From RPQJ01 sp046347155 (GTDB lineage Bacteria > Pseudomonadota > Gammaproteobacteria > Steroidobacterales > Steroidobacteraceae), in contig JAXMGT010000002.1 in NCBI GenBank assembly GCA_046347155.1, forward strand, positions 682,001-746,000: a stretch of DNA of 64,000 nt, given 5' to 3'. This document shows positions 17,691 through 27,109 of the stretch, in pieces; the stretch's first letter is position 1; each line of letters starts with the position of its first letter. The notes beneath the pieces were generated by a model. It worked only from the letters and a program-made list of their open reading frames with translations. It made no database searches and was not told the origin of the DNA. Made by a program: the position numbers and the translations under genes.

Positions 17691-19156
17691 GCGCCGAGAT
17701 GGTCCTGAACGTCGGCCCCCGCGAGACGCGAGCCGCGCTGCTCGAGAACGGCGTATTGCAGGAACTCTTCGTCGAGCGGGCGAGCAAGCGCGGGCTCACC
17801 GGCAACCTCTACAAGGGGCGGGTCTCGCGCGTGCTGCCCGGGATGCAGGCCGCGTTCATCGACATCGGGCTCGAGCGCACCGCTTTCCTGCACGTGTCGG
17901 ACATCGTCCAGCCCGCCGACGCCGAGGGCTCGAGCGAGGCGCCGCGCACGGACAACATCCGCGAACTCGTGGGCGAGGGCCGCGACATCCTGGTCCAGGT
18001 GCTCAAGGACCCGCTCGGCACGAAGGGCGCGAGGCTCACGACGTTCATCACGATCCCGTCGCGCTACCTGGTCTACATGCCGTTCGGCAAGGGCGTCGGC
18101 GTGTCGGCGCGGATCGAGACCGAGGCCGAGCGCCAGCGGCTGCGCGAGTGCGTGCAGTCCGGCACGACGAACGGCGAGCCCGGCGGCTACATCGTGCGCA
18201 CCGCGGCCGAGGGCGCCGCGGCCGAGGCGCTCCGGGCCGACATGCTGTTCCTGCGCAAGCTCTGGGAGCTGATCACGGCCAAGGCGCGCGGCGTCGGTGC
18301 CGGCGCGCTGGTGCACGAGGACCTGCCGCTGCCGCTCAGGCTGATGCGCGACCTGGTGGGCGAGGGCGTCGACCGGGTGCTCGTCGACCACGAGCGCACC
18401 TGCGAGCGCATGCGCGAGTTCGCCGCGACGTTCATGCCGGGCCTCGAGACCCGCGTCGAGCGCTATCAGGGCAACCGGCCGATCTTCGACCTGCACGGCG
18501 TCGAGGAGGAGATCCAGCGCTCGCTCGACCGCAAGGTGGCCCTCAAGTCGGGCGGCTACCTGATCATCGACCAGACCGAGGCGCTCACGACGATCGACGT
18601 GAACACCGGCGCCTACGTCGGCCACCGGAACCTCGAGGAGACGATCTACCGGACGAACCTCGAGGCGGCGGTCGCGATCGCGCGCCAGCTCCGGCTGCGC
18701 AACCTCGGCGGCATCATCATCATCGACTTCATCGACATGGAGGAGGAGGAGCACCGCCGCCAGGTCCTGCAGGCGCTCGAGAAGGCGCTCGCGAAGGACC
18801 ACGCGAAGACGCATTTCTCCGCGGTGTCGCCGCTCGGCCTCGTCGAGATGACGCGCAAGCGCACCCGCGAGAGCCTCGTCCACCAGCTCTGCATGCCGTG
18901 CCCGGCCTGCGAGGGGCGCGGCTTCGTCAAGACGCCCGAGACCGTCTGCTACGAGATCTTCCGCGAGATCCTCCGCCAGGCCGCCCAGTTCGACCTGCAG
19001 CAGCTGCTCGTGCTCGCGCACCAGGACGTGATCGAGCGGCTGCTCGACGAGGAGTCGGCCGCGCTCGGCGAACTCGAGGTGCAGCTCGGCAAGCCGATCC
19101 GGCTGCAGACCGAGTCGCTGTACGTGCTCGACCAGTACGACGTGGTGCTGATGTGA
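17687..19156 (+). CDS. rng: Ribonuclease G
   Basis: RNase E/G family endoribonuclease that matures the 16S rRNA 5' end and takes part in mRNA decay. 489 residues, the usual RNase G length without an RNase E scaffold. S1 domain at about residues 35-125 (NLYKGRVSRVLPGMQAAFIDIG), the DNase I-like catalytic part with LTTIDVNTG and IIIIDFIDM supplying metal ligands, and the Zn-link CPAC (about 405-408). ATG 17687 overlaps the maf stop; its own stop overlaps the yhdP GTG (GTGA). Confidence 0.96.
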   Translation: MSAEMVLNVGPRETRAALLENGVLQELFVERASKRGLTGNLYKGRVSRVLPGMQAAFIDIGLERTAFLHVSDIVQPADAEGSSEAPRTDNIRELVGEGRDILVQVLKDPLGTKGARLTTFITIPSRYLVYMPFGKGVGVSARIETEAERQRLRECVQSGTTNGEPGGYIVRTAAEGAAAEALRADMLFLRKLWELITAKARGVGAGALVHEDLPLPLRLMRDLVGEGVDRVLVDHERTCERMREFAATFMPGLETRVERYQGNRPIFDLHGVEEEIQRSLDRKVALKSGGYLIIDQTEALTTIDVNTGAYVGHRNLEETIYRTNLEAAVAIARQLRLRNLGGIIIIDFIDMEEEEHRRQVLQALEKALAKDHAKTHFSAVSPLGLVEMTRKRTRESLVHQLCMPCPACEGRGFVKTPETVCYEIFREILRQAAQFDLQQLLVLAHQDVIERLLDEESAALGELEVQLGKPIRLQTESLYVLDQYDVVLM

Positions 19157-22100
19157 ACCCACCGGCCGGGCGCGGGCGGTTGGCCCGCCTCTGGCGGGTG
19201 CTCGCGGCCGTCGTCGCGACGCTGCTGATCGTCGCCGCGCTCGCGGTGGGCGCGCTGCGCCTCGCGATCGCGCGGGTCCCCGAGAACGCGGCGCGCCTGC
19301 AGGCCTGGGTCGAGCAGCAGACCGGGCTCCGGGTCGAGTACGACGCGATCGACGCGCGCCTGCGCTGGTTCGGGCCCGAGGTCGTGCTGCGTGACGTGCG
19401 CGTGCTCGACCAGGACCGGTCGCAGGCGATGGTGAGCGCGCGCGAGGGCAGCGTCGGGCTCGACCTGTGGGGGCTCTTCCGCACCGGCCGGCTGGTCGCC
19501 GGCCGCGTGCGCTTCGTCGGTCCGACGCTCACGGTCGTGCGGCTCGAGGACGGCCGCGTCCGGCTGCTCGGACAGAACGAGCGACCGCTCGACCGGCCGC
19601 CGTTCGACCTCGACCGGTTGCCGGCCGGGCGCGTGGACGTGGTGGACGCGTCCGTGACGTGGCGCGACCTCGCCGCGCGCACGCCGGCCGTGACGTTGAC
19701 GGGTCTCGACGTCGTGCTCTCGCGAGGACGCTCCGACACCGAGGTGTCCGGCACGGCGAGTCTCCCGGCGCGCCTCGGCCGCAGCGTCCGGTTCAAGGGC
19801 CGCGTCGCGGGCTCCATCGAGCACCTCGAGCACCTCGACGCCGGGCTCGAGATCGGCGTGCGCGGGCTCGTGCTCGCCGGCGTCGCGCCGTACCTGCCGG
19901 CCGACGTCGCGAGGCCGCTCGCGGGCGGCGGCGACGTCGACGCGATGGTGCGCTACCGGCAGGGCCGGCTCTCGCACGCGCGGCTCGAACTCGACCTCGC
20001 CGGGCTGCGGCTCGCGCTGCCGTCGCGCGAGGTGCCCGCGGTGCCGACGCTCGTGCTCGGCACGCCGACGCGCCCGGCGGGCGCGCCGCCGCTCTCGTTG
20101 CCCGAGGTGCCGGTGACCGTCGAGCTGCGCACGCCCGGCCTGCCTCGCGAGGCCCGGTACGCGCGGCTCGGCGGCACGTTCAGGCTGACCCGTGACACTG
20201 GAGGGTGGTCGCTCAAGGTCCAGGACCTCGACCTCGGCGGCGGCCGTGCACTCGGCGGTCCGCCGCGCGCGTCCGTGTCGCTCAAGTGGCGCGGCACGGC
20301 CGCGACCACCTGGGACGTCGCGCTCTATGCCGAAAACCTGCGGGTCGCCGAGGCCTGGCCGCTGGTGCTTGCATTCGCGCCGCCGTCGTTCGACCGCTGG
20401 GCCGGCCTCGCGCCGACCGGCGTGATCCGCAGCGCGCGGCTCGACGCGTCGCGCGAGCGCGCGGGCGCTTGGCCGCACTACGCGGTCAGCGCCGACGTGG
20501 CCGGCCTCGGGTTCGCGGCGACCGGGACCGCGCCCGGCGTGAGCGGCATCGACGCGGTGCTCTCGGGCACCGAGGAACGCGGGCGCGCCGAGCTGCGGTC
20601 GAGCGCGCTCGGCTTCGACCTGCCACACCTGTTCCGCGAGCCGATCACCGGCGCGAAGGTCGCGGGCAGCCTCGCCTGGACCCGCGAGGGCGGCGTGCTC
20701 GTCGTGCGCACCGGGCCCGTGTCCGTCGAGCACCCGAACGCGAGCGCGCGGGCGCGGATCGAGTACCGCTACGAGCGGCCCGGCGTCTCGCCCTGGCTCG
20801 GCATGGACATCGACGTGATCCGCGGCGACATCGCGTTCGCCGGTCGCGTGCTGCCCTACGGCGCGTTCGGCCCCGGCGCGAACTCGTGGCTCGCGCCCGC
20901 GTTCCTCGGCGGCAGCGTCGCGAACGGCAAGGTCACCTACCGCGGACCGGTGCACAAGTTCCCGTTCCGGGGCGGCGAGGGCGACTTCCGCGCGATCGCC
21001 GAGGTGAAGGACGCCAAGGTCGACTACTTCTCGGGGTTCGCGCCGCTCGAGGGCGGGCAGGGGCGCGTCGATTTCCACAACGCCGGCTTCGTCGCCGAGC
21101 TCACGGCCGGCCGCTCGGGCGGACTCGGCATCGAGCGCGCCCGGGTCGCGATCGAGGACATGCACCAGGCCGTCGTCGAGGTGGAGGCCTCCGCCTCGGG
21201 CGACCTGTCGCGTGCACTGCCGTTCGCGCAGTCGAGCCCGGTCGGCGCGACGCTCGGCCCGGTGTTCCTGGGTCTCAAGGGTCGTGGCCCGGCAAGCTAC
21301 GAGGTCAAGCTCCACCTGCCGACGCACGAGGCTGCGAAGAGCGACTTCGTCGTGCGGACGCGGTTGCGCAAGGCGACCGTCGAACTCGAGGGCCTGCGCG
21401 CGCCGGTCGAGAATGCGAGCGGGCTGTTCGAGGTGCACGGCCTCGCGATGAGTTCGCAGGGCCTCGAGGGGAGCATCCTCGGCGGGCCGTTCACGGCCGA
21501 GATTTCCCCCGGACCGCTGGGACGCGACGTGGACGCCTCGGTGCAGGTGCGCGCGCGCGGTCGCGCGGCCGGTGCGGGTGTCCCGGCGTTCATCGGCCTC
21601 CCGGCCGGCATCCGGATGAGCGGTGCCGCCGACTGGACGCTCGATGGGCGGATCGAGCGCCGACGGCCCGAGGAGCACTGGTGGTCGCGCTGGGACGTGG
21701 CGAGCAGCCTCGCAGGCATGGGCGTCGACGCGCCGCAGCCGGTCACGAAGGCGCCGGACGTCGTGCGGCCCACGCGCGTCGTGCTCACGTACGCGCCGGC
21801 CGGGCTCGACGGCGTGTCCGTAGACTCGGGTCCGGCGAGGGTGCGGCTCGACTTCGACACGACGCCGGGCGGTGCCTTGCGGCTCGAGCGGGGCGTCGCG
21901 CGCTACGACGGCCGTCCGGCCACGCTGCCGGACCGCCCGGGCCTGCGCTTCGCCGGCGACTGGCCGGAGTTCGATCTCGCGGACTGGCTCGCACTCGATT
22001 ATTCGTCGGGCGGCACGCCTACGGCGGACCCGTGGGCGTGGCTCGGACCGACCGAGGTCCACGTCGAGAAGGTGCGGATCTACGGCTTCGAGTTCTCGCA

Positions 22101-23154
22101 GGTGGACGCGGCGCTGAAGCCGGCCCCGGGCGCCCTCGGCATCGACGTCAGCGGCCCCGCGGCGCTCGGGTCCGTCACGGTGCCGACCGACCTCGAGTCC
22201 GGCGCGCCGATCCGCCTCGACATGCAACGCCTGAACATGCGCCTCGCGCCGGGCGTCCACGGCGGCGGCAGCGACGTCGACCCGCGGCGGATCCCGGCGT
22301 TCGCCGTCGACGTGCAGGATTTCGCCTGGGAGGACCGGCAGCTCGGCCACGTCCTGGCCTCGCTCGCCAAGGACCCGCAGGGGCTCCGTCTCGCGACGTT
22401 TGCCTCGACGCAGCCCGAGACGACGATCACCGGCCACGGCGACTGGCTCATCGGACCGCAGGGCCAGCGCACACGCATCGTCGTCGAGCTCCGGAGCAAG
22501 GACATGAAGGCGACCTCGGCCGACCTGCAGCTGCCCGGCTCGATCGACGCGAAGCACGCGACGGCCGTCGCCGACCTGAACTGGTCCGGCGGACCGACCG
22601 GCGATTTCATCGGCCGGATGAACGGCACGGTCTCGATCTCGCTCGACAAGGGGCAGCTCCGGGACGTCAAGCCGGGCGCCGGCCGGGTGCTCGGGCTCGC
22701 GAGCCTCGCGGAACTGCCGCGCCGGCTGTCGCTCGACTTCCACGACGTGACGGACACCGGGCTCGCGTTCGACACGATCCGCGGAGACTTCGAGTTGCGC
22801 GACGGCAACGCCTACACGGACAACACGGTCCTGAAGGGCGCGGCCGTGGACATCGGCCTCACCGGCCGGACGGGCCTCGCCACCCAGGACTACGACCAGA
22901 CGATCGTCGTGAGCGGCAACCCGATCGGGCCTGCCACGGTGGCCGGGGCGTTGGCCGCCGGCCCGATCGGGGCGGCCGGAGGGCTGCTGCTGTCCCAGCT
23001 CTTCAAGGGACAACTCGCGGGGCTGGCCCGCTTCTACTATCGTGTGACCGGGCCCTGGGCGAACCCGGTCGTCGAACGGGTGTCGGCGCAGGTGAGCGAC
23101 CAGCAGACCCCGCAGGTACCGAAGGCACCGGCGGAGCAGGAGTCGAGTCCATGA
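19153..23154 (+). CDS. yhdP: YhdP, AsmA-like bridge protein (DUF3971/TIGR02099)
   Basis: Very large (1333 residues) inner-membrane-anchored periplasmic protein of the AsmA-like group. Homologues form a hydrophobic groove that bridges the envelope and carries phospholipid to the outer membrane. One N-terminal TM (about 18-40, VLAAVVATLLIVAALAV) is followed by long beta-rich repeats. The C-terminal part, from DKGQLRDVKPGAGRVLG to LARFYYRVTGPWANPVVE, is the conserved AsmA signature. GTG 19153 overlaps the rng stop. The stop overlaps the nitrilase ATG. Confidence 0.93.
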   Translation: MNPPAGRGRLARLWRVLAAVVATLLIVAALAVGALRLAIARVPENAARLQAWVEQQTGLRVEYDAIDARLRWFGPEVVLRDVRVLDQDRSQAMVSAREGSVGLDLWGLFRTGRLVAGRVRFVGPTLTVVRLEDGRVRLLGQNERPLDRPPFDLDRLPAGRVDVVDASVTWRDLAARTPAVTLTGLDVVLSRGRSDTEVSGTASLPARLGRSVRFKGRVAGSIEHLEHLDAGLEIGVRGLVLAGVAPYLPADVARPLAGGGDVDAMVRYRQGRLSHARLELDLAGLRLALPSREVPAVPTLVLGTPTRPAGAPPLSLPEVPVTVELRTPGLPREARYARLGGTFRLTRDTGGWSLKVQDLDLGGGRALGGPPRASVSLKWRGTAATTWDVALYAENLRVAEAWPLVLAFAPPSFDRWAGLAPTGVIRSARLDASRERAGAWPHYAVSADVAGLGFAATGTAPGVSGIDAVLSGTEERGRAELRSSALGFDLPHLFREPITGAKVAGSLAWTREGGVLVVRTGPVSVEHPNASARARIEYRYERPGVSPWLGMDIDVIRGDIAFAGRVLPYGAFGPGANSWLAPAFLGGSVANGKVTYRGPVHKFPFRGGEGDFRAIAEVKDAKVDYFSGFAPLEGGQGRVDFHNAGFVAELTAGRSGGLGIERARVAIEDMHQAVVEVEASASGDLSRALPFAQSSPVGATLGPVFLGLKGRGPASYEVKLHLPTHEAAKSDFVVRTRLRKATVELEGLRAPVENASGLFEVHGLAMSSQGLEGSILGGPFTAEISPGPLGRDVDASVQVRARGRAAGAGVPAFIGLPAGIRMSGAADWTLDGRIERRRPEEHWWSRWDVASSLAGMGVDAPQPVTKAPDVVRPTRVVLTYAPAGLDGVSVDSGPARVRLDFDTTPGGALRLERGVARYDGRPATLPDRPGLRFAGDWPEFDLADWLALDYSSGGTPTADPWAWLGPTEVHVEKVRIYGFEFSQVDAALKPAPGALGIDVSGPAALGSVTVPTDLESGAPIRLDMQRLNMRLAPGVHGGGSDVDPRRIPAFAVDVQDFAWEDRQLGHVLASLAKDPQGLRLATFASTQPETTITGHGDWLIGPQGQRTRIVVELRSKDMKATSADLQLPGSIDAKHATAVADLNWSGGPTGDFIGRMNGTVSISLDKGQLRDVKPGAGRVLGLASLAELPRRLSLDFHDVTDTGLAFDTIRGDFELRDGNAYTDNTVLKGAAVDIGLTGRTGLATQDYDQTIVVSGNPIGPATVAGALAAGPIGAAGGLLLSQLFKGQLAGLARFYYRVTGPWANPVVERVSAQVSDQQTPQVPKAPAEQESSP

Positions 23155-23966
23155 CGCGTGTGGCCGCCGTGCAGATGACCTCCTCCGCGTCCCGCGAGGC
23201 CAACCTCGAGGAGGCCGGGCATTTGCTGCGCGAAGCGCGCGAGCGCGGCGCGCGGGTCGCCGCGCTGCCCGAGAACTTCGCGTTCATGGGCGTCGTCGAG
23301 GCCGACAAGTTCGCGATCGCCGAGGAGGACGGCAACGGCCCGATCCAGGACTGGCTCGCCGCACGTGCGCGCGAGCTCGGGCTGTGGATCGTCGGCGGCA
23401 CGATCCCGGTGCGCGTGCCGGGCCAGCCCCGGCTCGCGGCGGCCTGCCTCGTCTACGACGCGAGCGGCGCGCGGGTCGCACGCTACGACAAGATCCACCT
23501 GTTCGACGTCGCCGTGCCCGGCCGCGACGAGCGCTACCAGGAATCCTCGACGGTGCTGCCGGGCGACGAGCCCGTCTGCGTCGACACGCCGGCCGGACGG
23601 CTCGGCCTCGCGGTCTGCTACGACGTGCGTTTCCCGGAACTCTTCCGCCGGCTGCTCGGGATGGGCGCCGAGTGGTTCTGCCTGCCGTCGGCCTTCACGG
23701 CCCCGACCGGCCGCGCGCACTGGGAGACGCTGCTGCGCGCCCGCGCGATCGAGAACCTGTGCCACCTGGTCGCGCCGGCGCAATCCGGGTTCCACCAGAA
23801 CGGCCGCGAGACCCACGGCGACTCGATGATCGTCGACTGCTGGGGCCGCGTGCTCGGCCGGCTGCCGCGCGGCACGGGCGTCGTCGTCGCCGACCTCGAC
23901 CTCGCCCGGCAGCGCGACGTGAGGCAGAATTTCCCGTCGGTGGACCACCGGCGGCTGCAGGGTTGA
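23151..23966 (+). CDS. Carbon-nitrogen hydrolase (Nit-type amidase)
   Basis: Nitrilase-superfamily hydrolase, 271 residues, with the full E-K-C triad: E41 (ALPENF), K114 (YDKIHLFD) and C156 (LAVCYDVRFPE). It is closest in motif to Nit1 proteins, which hydrolyse deaminated glutathione, rather than to true nitrilases; that assignment is by pattern. The gene overlaps yhdP by ATGA and sits just before tldD, a common gammaproteobacterial arrangement. Confidence 0.9.
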   Translation: MTRVAAVQMTSSASREANLEEAGHLLREARERGARVAALPENFAFMGVVEADKFAIAEEDGNGPIQDWLAARARELGLWIVGGTIPVRVPGQPRLAAACLVYDASGARVARYDKIHLFDVAVPGRDERYQESSTVLPGDEPVCVDTPAGRLGLAVCYDVRFPELFRRLLGMGAEWFCLPSAFTAPTGRAHWETLLRARAIENLCHLVAPAQSGFHQNGRETHGDSMIVDCWGRVLGRLPRGTGVVVADLDLARQRDVRQNFPSVDHRRLQG

Positions 23967-23971
23967 ACCCG

Positions 23972-25468
23972 ATGAACCTCGACATCCCCCCGGCACTCTT
24001 CGCACCACGCGCCGCCCAGCCCGGCCGCGGCGACGACCCGCTCGCGGTCGCGCGCACCGCACTGCTCGGACCGGCCGGACTCGACGAGAGCGCCGTCGCG
24101 CGTGTGCTCGGCGACGTGATGGGGCACGCGGTCGACTACGCCGACGTGTACTTCCAGCTCACGCGCGAGGAGTCGTGGGCACTGGAGGACGGGATCGTCA
24201 AGGACGGCGCGCACAGCATCGACCAGGGCGTCGGCGTGCGCGCGCTCGCGGGCGAGAAGACCGGATTCGCGTACTCGGACGAGGTCGTGCTCCCGGCGAT
24301 GCTCGAGGCCGCGCGCGCGGCGCGCGCGATCGCGCGCTCCGGCCAGGCGGGCGAGGTGCAGGCCTGGCGCGCGCAGGGCGGGCGCGGGCTCTACCTGCCG
24401 ATCGACCCGGTCGAGACGCTCGACGACGACGCGAAGGTGCAGCTGCTCGAGGCGGTGGACCGCGAGGCCCGCGCGCTCGACTCGCGCATCGTGCAGGTGA
24501 TGGCGAGCCTCTCCGCTTCGCACGACACGATCCTCGTGCTCGCGAGCGACGGCACGCTCGCCGGCGACGTGCGGCCGCTCGTGCGGATGAACGTGTCGGT
24601 GATCATCGAGCACCAGGGCCGCCGCGAGCAGGGCTACGCGGGCGGCGGCGGGCGCTTCGCCTACACGGAATTCATCGAGGGCGGCCGCTGGCGCGAGCTG
24701 GTGCGCGAGGCGGTGCGCACGGCGCAGGTGAACCTCGAGGCCGTGCCGGCGCCGGCCGGCACGATGACCGTGGTGCTCGGGCCGGGCTGGCCCGGCGTGC
24801 TGCTGCACGAGGCGGTCGGCCACGGGCTCGAGGGCGATTTCAACCGCAAGGGCACCTCGGCGTTCTCGGGCCGGCTCGGCCAGCCGGTCGCCTCGCGCGG
24901 CGTCACGGTCGTCGACGACGGGACGCTCGCGACCCGCCGCGGCTCGCTCAACGTGGACGACGAGGGCACGCCGACCGGCTGCACGACGCTGATCGAGGAC
25001 GGCGTGCTGCGCGGCTACCTGCAGGACAAGCTGAACGCGCGGCTGATGGGCGTGTCGCCGACCGGCAACGGCCGGCGCGAGTCGTTCGCCCACCTGACGC
25101 TGCCGCGGATGACGAACACCTACATGCTGCCCGGCCCGCATGCGCCCGAGGAGATCATCGCCTCGGTCGAAAAGGGGCTCTACTGCCGGCACTTCGGCGG
25201 CGGTCAGGTCGACATCACCTCGGGCAAGTTCGTGTTCTCGGCCAGCGAGGCCTACCTGATCGAGAACGGCCGGCTCGGCGCCCCGGTCAAGGGCGCGACG
25301 CTGATCGGCAACGGCCCCGACGTGATGACGCGCATCTCGATGGTGGGCAACGACCTCAGGCTCGACGACGGCGTCGGCACCTGCGGCAAGGACGGCCAGG
25401 ACGTGCCGGTCGGGGTCGGACAGCCGACGTTGCGCGTCGACGGCATCACCGTGGGCGGGACGGCCTGA
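23972..25468 (+). CDS. tldD: TldD metalloprotease subunit
   Basis: Zinc metalloprotease subunit that works with PmbA/TldE, known for CcdA degradation and maturation of some modified peptides. 498 residues. The zinc site is LHEAVGHGLEGD (H279, E280, H284). ATG 23972 is six bases after the nitrilase stop. Its partner pmbA is in this window at 29343-30689 but on a separate transcript, so the pair is not an operon here. Confidence 0.95.
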   Translation: MNLDIPPALFAPRAAQPGRGDDPLAVARTALLGPAGLDESAVARVLGDVMGHAVDYADVYFQLTREESWALEDGIVKDGAHSIDQGVGVRALAGEKTGFAYSDEVVLPAMLEAARAARAIARSGQAGEVQAWRAQGGRGLYLPIDPVETLDDDAKVQLLEAVDREARALDSRIVQVMASLSASHDTILVLASDGTLAGDVRPLVRMNVSVIIEHQGRREQGYAGGGGRFAYTEFIEGGRWRELVREAVRTAQVNLEAVPAPAGTMTVVLGPGWPGVLLHEAVGHGLEGDFNRKGTSAFSGRLGQPVASRGVTVVDDGTLATRRGSLNVDDEGTPTGCTTLIEDGVLRGYLQDKLNARLMGVSPTGNGRRESFAHLTLPRMTNTYMLPGPHAPEEIIASVEKGLYCRHFGGGQVDITSGKFVFSASEAYLIENGRLGAPVKGATLIGNGPDVMTRISMVGNDLRLDDGVGTCGKDGQDVPVGVGQPTLRVDGITVGGTA

Positions 25469-25475
25469 GGCAGCG

Positions 25476-25709
25476 ATGGGTGTCCGCTCGGTCTGGCTGC
25501 CGCGCCGCTTGTACGAGGCACTGCCGTACCTCTACATCGCGGGCGGCCTGCTCGGCCTCGGGCTCGCATTCCTCGGCGAGGCCGGGCCGCACGGCGCGCT
25601 GATGCTGTTCGGCGGGCTCAGCCTGACGATCGGCCTGGTGCTGTGGATGCGGCGCCGCGAGTACCGCGACACGCAGGCCGAGTACGACCCGCACTCGCTC
25701 GACGACTGA
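25476..25709 (+). CDS. Small two-TM membrane protein
   Basis: 77-residue protein with no family recognised. Two hydrophobic segments (about 16-33, YLYIAGGLLGLGLAFLG, and 38-56, GALMLFGGLSLTIGLVLW) are followed by a charged tail (RRREYRDTQAEYDPHS). Eight bases after tldD and so probably co-transcribed. It ends six bases from the convergent FHA ATPase gene. Coding is supported by the membrane pattern and operon spacing only. Confidence 0.65.
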   Translation: MGVRSVWLPRRLYEALPYLYIAGGLLGLGLAFLGEAGPHGALMLFGGLSLTIGLVLWMRRREYRDTQAEYDPHSLDD

Positions 25710-25715
25710 CGCCGC

Positions 25716-27023
25716 TCAGGCGGCCGATTCGTCCTCGGCCCGGTCGACGGCTTCGCTCTCGTCCGTCTCGTCCGCGTCCTCGCCCGCCGCCGCCGCGGCC
25801 TGCAGTTCCGGCGGCAGCACCGTCGTCGCAACGCCCGCCGGCTCGGCGTGGGTCGCGCCGGCCGGTTCGGCGCGGTGATAGACGACCTCGTGGATGCCCA
25901 TCTGCACGACGTCGCCGTCCTGCAGCCGGTGGCGCCGCACGCGCCGCCCGCGGATGAACATCCCGTTCGTGCTGTTCAGGTCCTCGATCCAGCTGCCTTC
26001 CGAGGAGGTCACGACCTGGGCGTGGTGCCGGCTCACGTACTTGCTGTCGACGTGCAGGTCGTTGTCGGGCGTGCGCCCGATGAAGATGCGTCCGGGCGCG
26101 AGCCGGCACTCGCGCAGCTCCGTGCCCTTGTGCAGCAGCACGAGCCGCGCGGTCGGCGTCGACTCGTGGATGCCGGTGTCGTCGATGACCCGTTGCGAGG
26201 AGGTCGGCGGCGTGTACTCGACCCACTGCAGTTCGCCCACCGCCGCGAGCACGTCGTCGGCCGAGATCGTGTGCCGCTCCTGCGCGAACGCGGCGATCAT
26301 CGCCGTGTCGCACAGCGTGTTCACGAGCCGCGGGATGCCGCCCGAGTAACGGAAGATCACCGGGAACGTGTCGGGCTCGAAGATCTCTCGCTCGCCCGCG
26401 CCGGCCACGCGCAGCCGGTGCCGGACGTAGCGTTCCATGTCCTCCTCGCCGAGCGCCGTCAGGTGGAAGCGCAGCCTCACGCGCTGGCGCAGCTGCACGA
26501 GTTCGGGCGAGTCGAGCTTGTCGCCGAGTTCGGGCTGGCCGGCGAGGATGATCCGCAGCACCTTGTCCTTCGTCGTCTCGACGCCGGAGAGCAGCCGGAT
26601 CTCCTCGAGCACCTTGTTCGTGAGGTTCTGCGCCTCGTCGACGATCAAGAGCACCTTGCGTCCGTTCGCATACTGCTCGATCAGGAAGTCGTTCAGCGTC
26701 GCGAGCAGCTCGGCCTTGCGCATCTTGAAGGGCGAGAAGCCGAACTGCGCGAGCACGCTCTGCAGGAACTCGATCGGCGTGACCTGGGTCTGGTTGATCT
26801 GCGCGACGACGACGTCCTGGTCGACCTCCTTCAGGAAGGTCTCGATCAGCGTCGTCTTGCCGGAGCCGATCTCGCCCGTGATCACGACGAAGCCGTCCGT
26901 GAACCAGATCGTCGACTCCATGTACGCCTTGGCGCGGGAGTGGATCTGGCTCAGGTACATGAACGCCGGGTCCGGACTGAGCCGGAAGGGCAGTTCCGTG
27001 AGCTCGAAATGTTCGAGGTACAT
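25716..27023 (-). CDS. ExeA/GspA-type AAA ATPase fused to an FHA domain
   Basis: 435 residues. The N-terminal part (1-270) is an ExeA/MshM-like AAA ATPase: Walker A GEIGSGKT (50-57), Walker B KVLLIVDEAQ (123-132), sensor region LAGQPEL. Residues about 300-380 form a forkhead-associated domain with FIGR (314-317), SRHH (331-334) and STNG (351-354), which binds phosphothreonine peptides. The last ~40 residues are Ala/Glu/Asp-rich. No peptidoglycan-binding domain or TM is visible. It is a single-gene transcript with its own promoter (27047-27074). The partner and process are unknown; an ATPase switch read through phosphorylation is an inference. Confidence 0.88.
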   Translation of the reverse strand: MYLEHFELTELPFRLSPDPAFMYLSQIHSRAKAYMESTIWFTDGFVVITGEIGSGKTTLIETFLKEVDQDVVVAQINQTQVTPIEFLQSVLAQFGFSPFKMRKAELLATLNDFLIEQYANGRKVLLIVDEAQNLTNKVLEEIRLLSGVETTKDKVLRIILAGQPELGDKLDSPELVQLRQRVRLRFHLTALGEEDMERYVRHRLRVAGAGEREIFEPDTFPVIFRYSGGIPRLVNTLCDTAMIAAFAQERHTISADDVLAAVGELQWVEYTPPTSSQRVIDDTGIHESTPTARLVLLHKGTELRECRLAPGRIFIGRTPDNDLHVDSKYVSRHHAQVVTSSEGSWIEDLNSTNGMFIRGRRVRRHRLQDGDVVQMGIHEVVYHRAEPAGATHAEPAGVATTVLPPELQAAAAAGEDADETDESEAVDRAEDESAA

Positions 27024-27046
27024 GGCGTGATACGGCCTCGGCCGGC

Positions 27047-27074
27047 ACTATACGGGAACGCCCCCGGGCCGCAA
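27047..27074 (-). promoter_or_regulatory. Promoter of the AAA-FHA gene
   Basis: On the minus strand TTGCGG (27074-27069), a 16-base spacer, then TATAGT (27052-27047). The start would lie near 27040, leaving a leader of about 17 bases before the ATG at 27023. Good boxes and reasonable spacing. Confidence 0.55.
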
Positions 27075-27109
27075 TAAAGGGCTGCGTCACATTCCGGGCG
27101 GCGGGGCCC

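Noticed and set aside
18949..23013. Long open frame of over 1300 codons on the minus strand opposite rng and yhdP
   Set aside because: High-GC sequence keeps the complementary frame open. It reads as Arg/His/Asp-rich low-complexity protein with no domain, while the plus strand encodes recognisable RNase G and YhdP.
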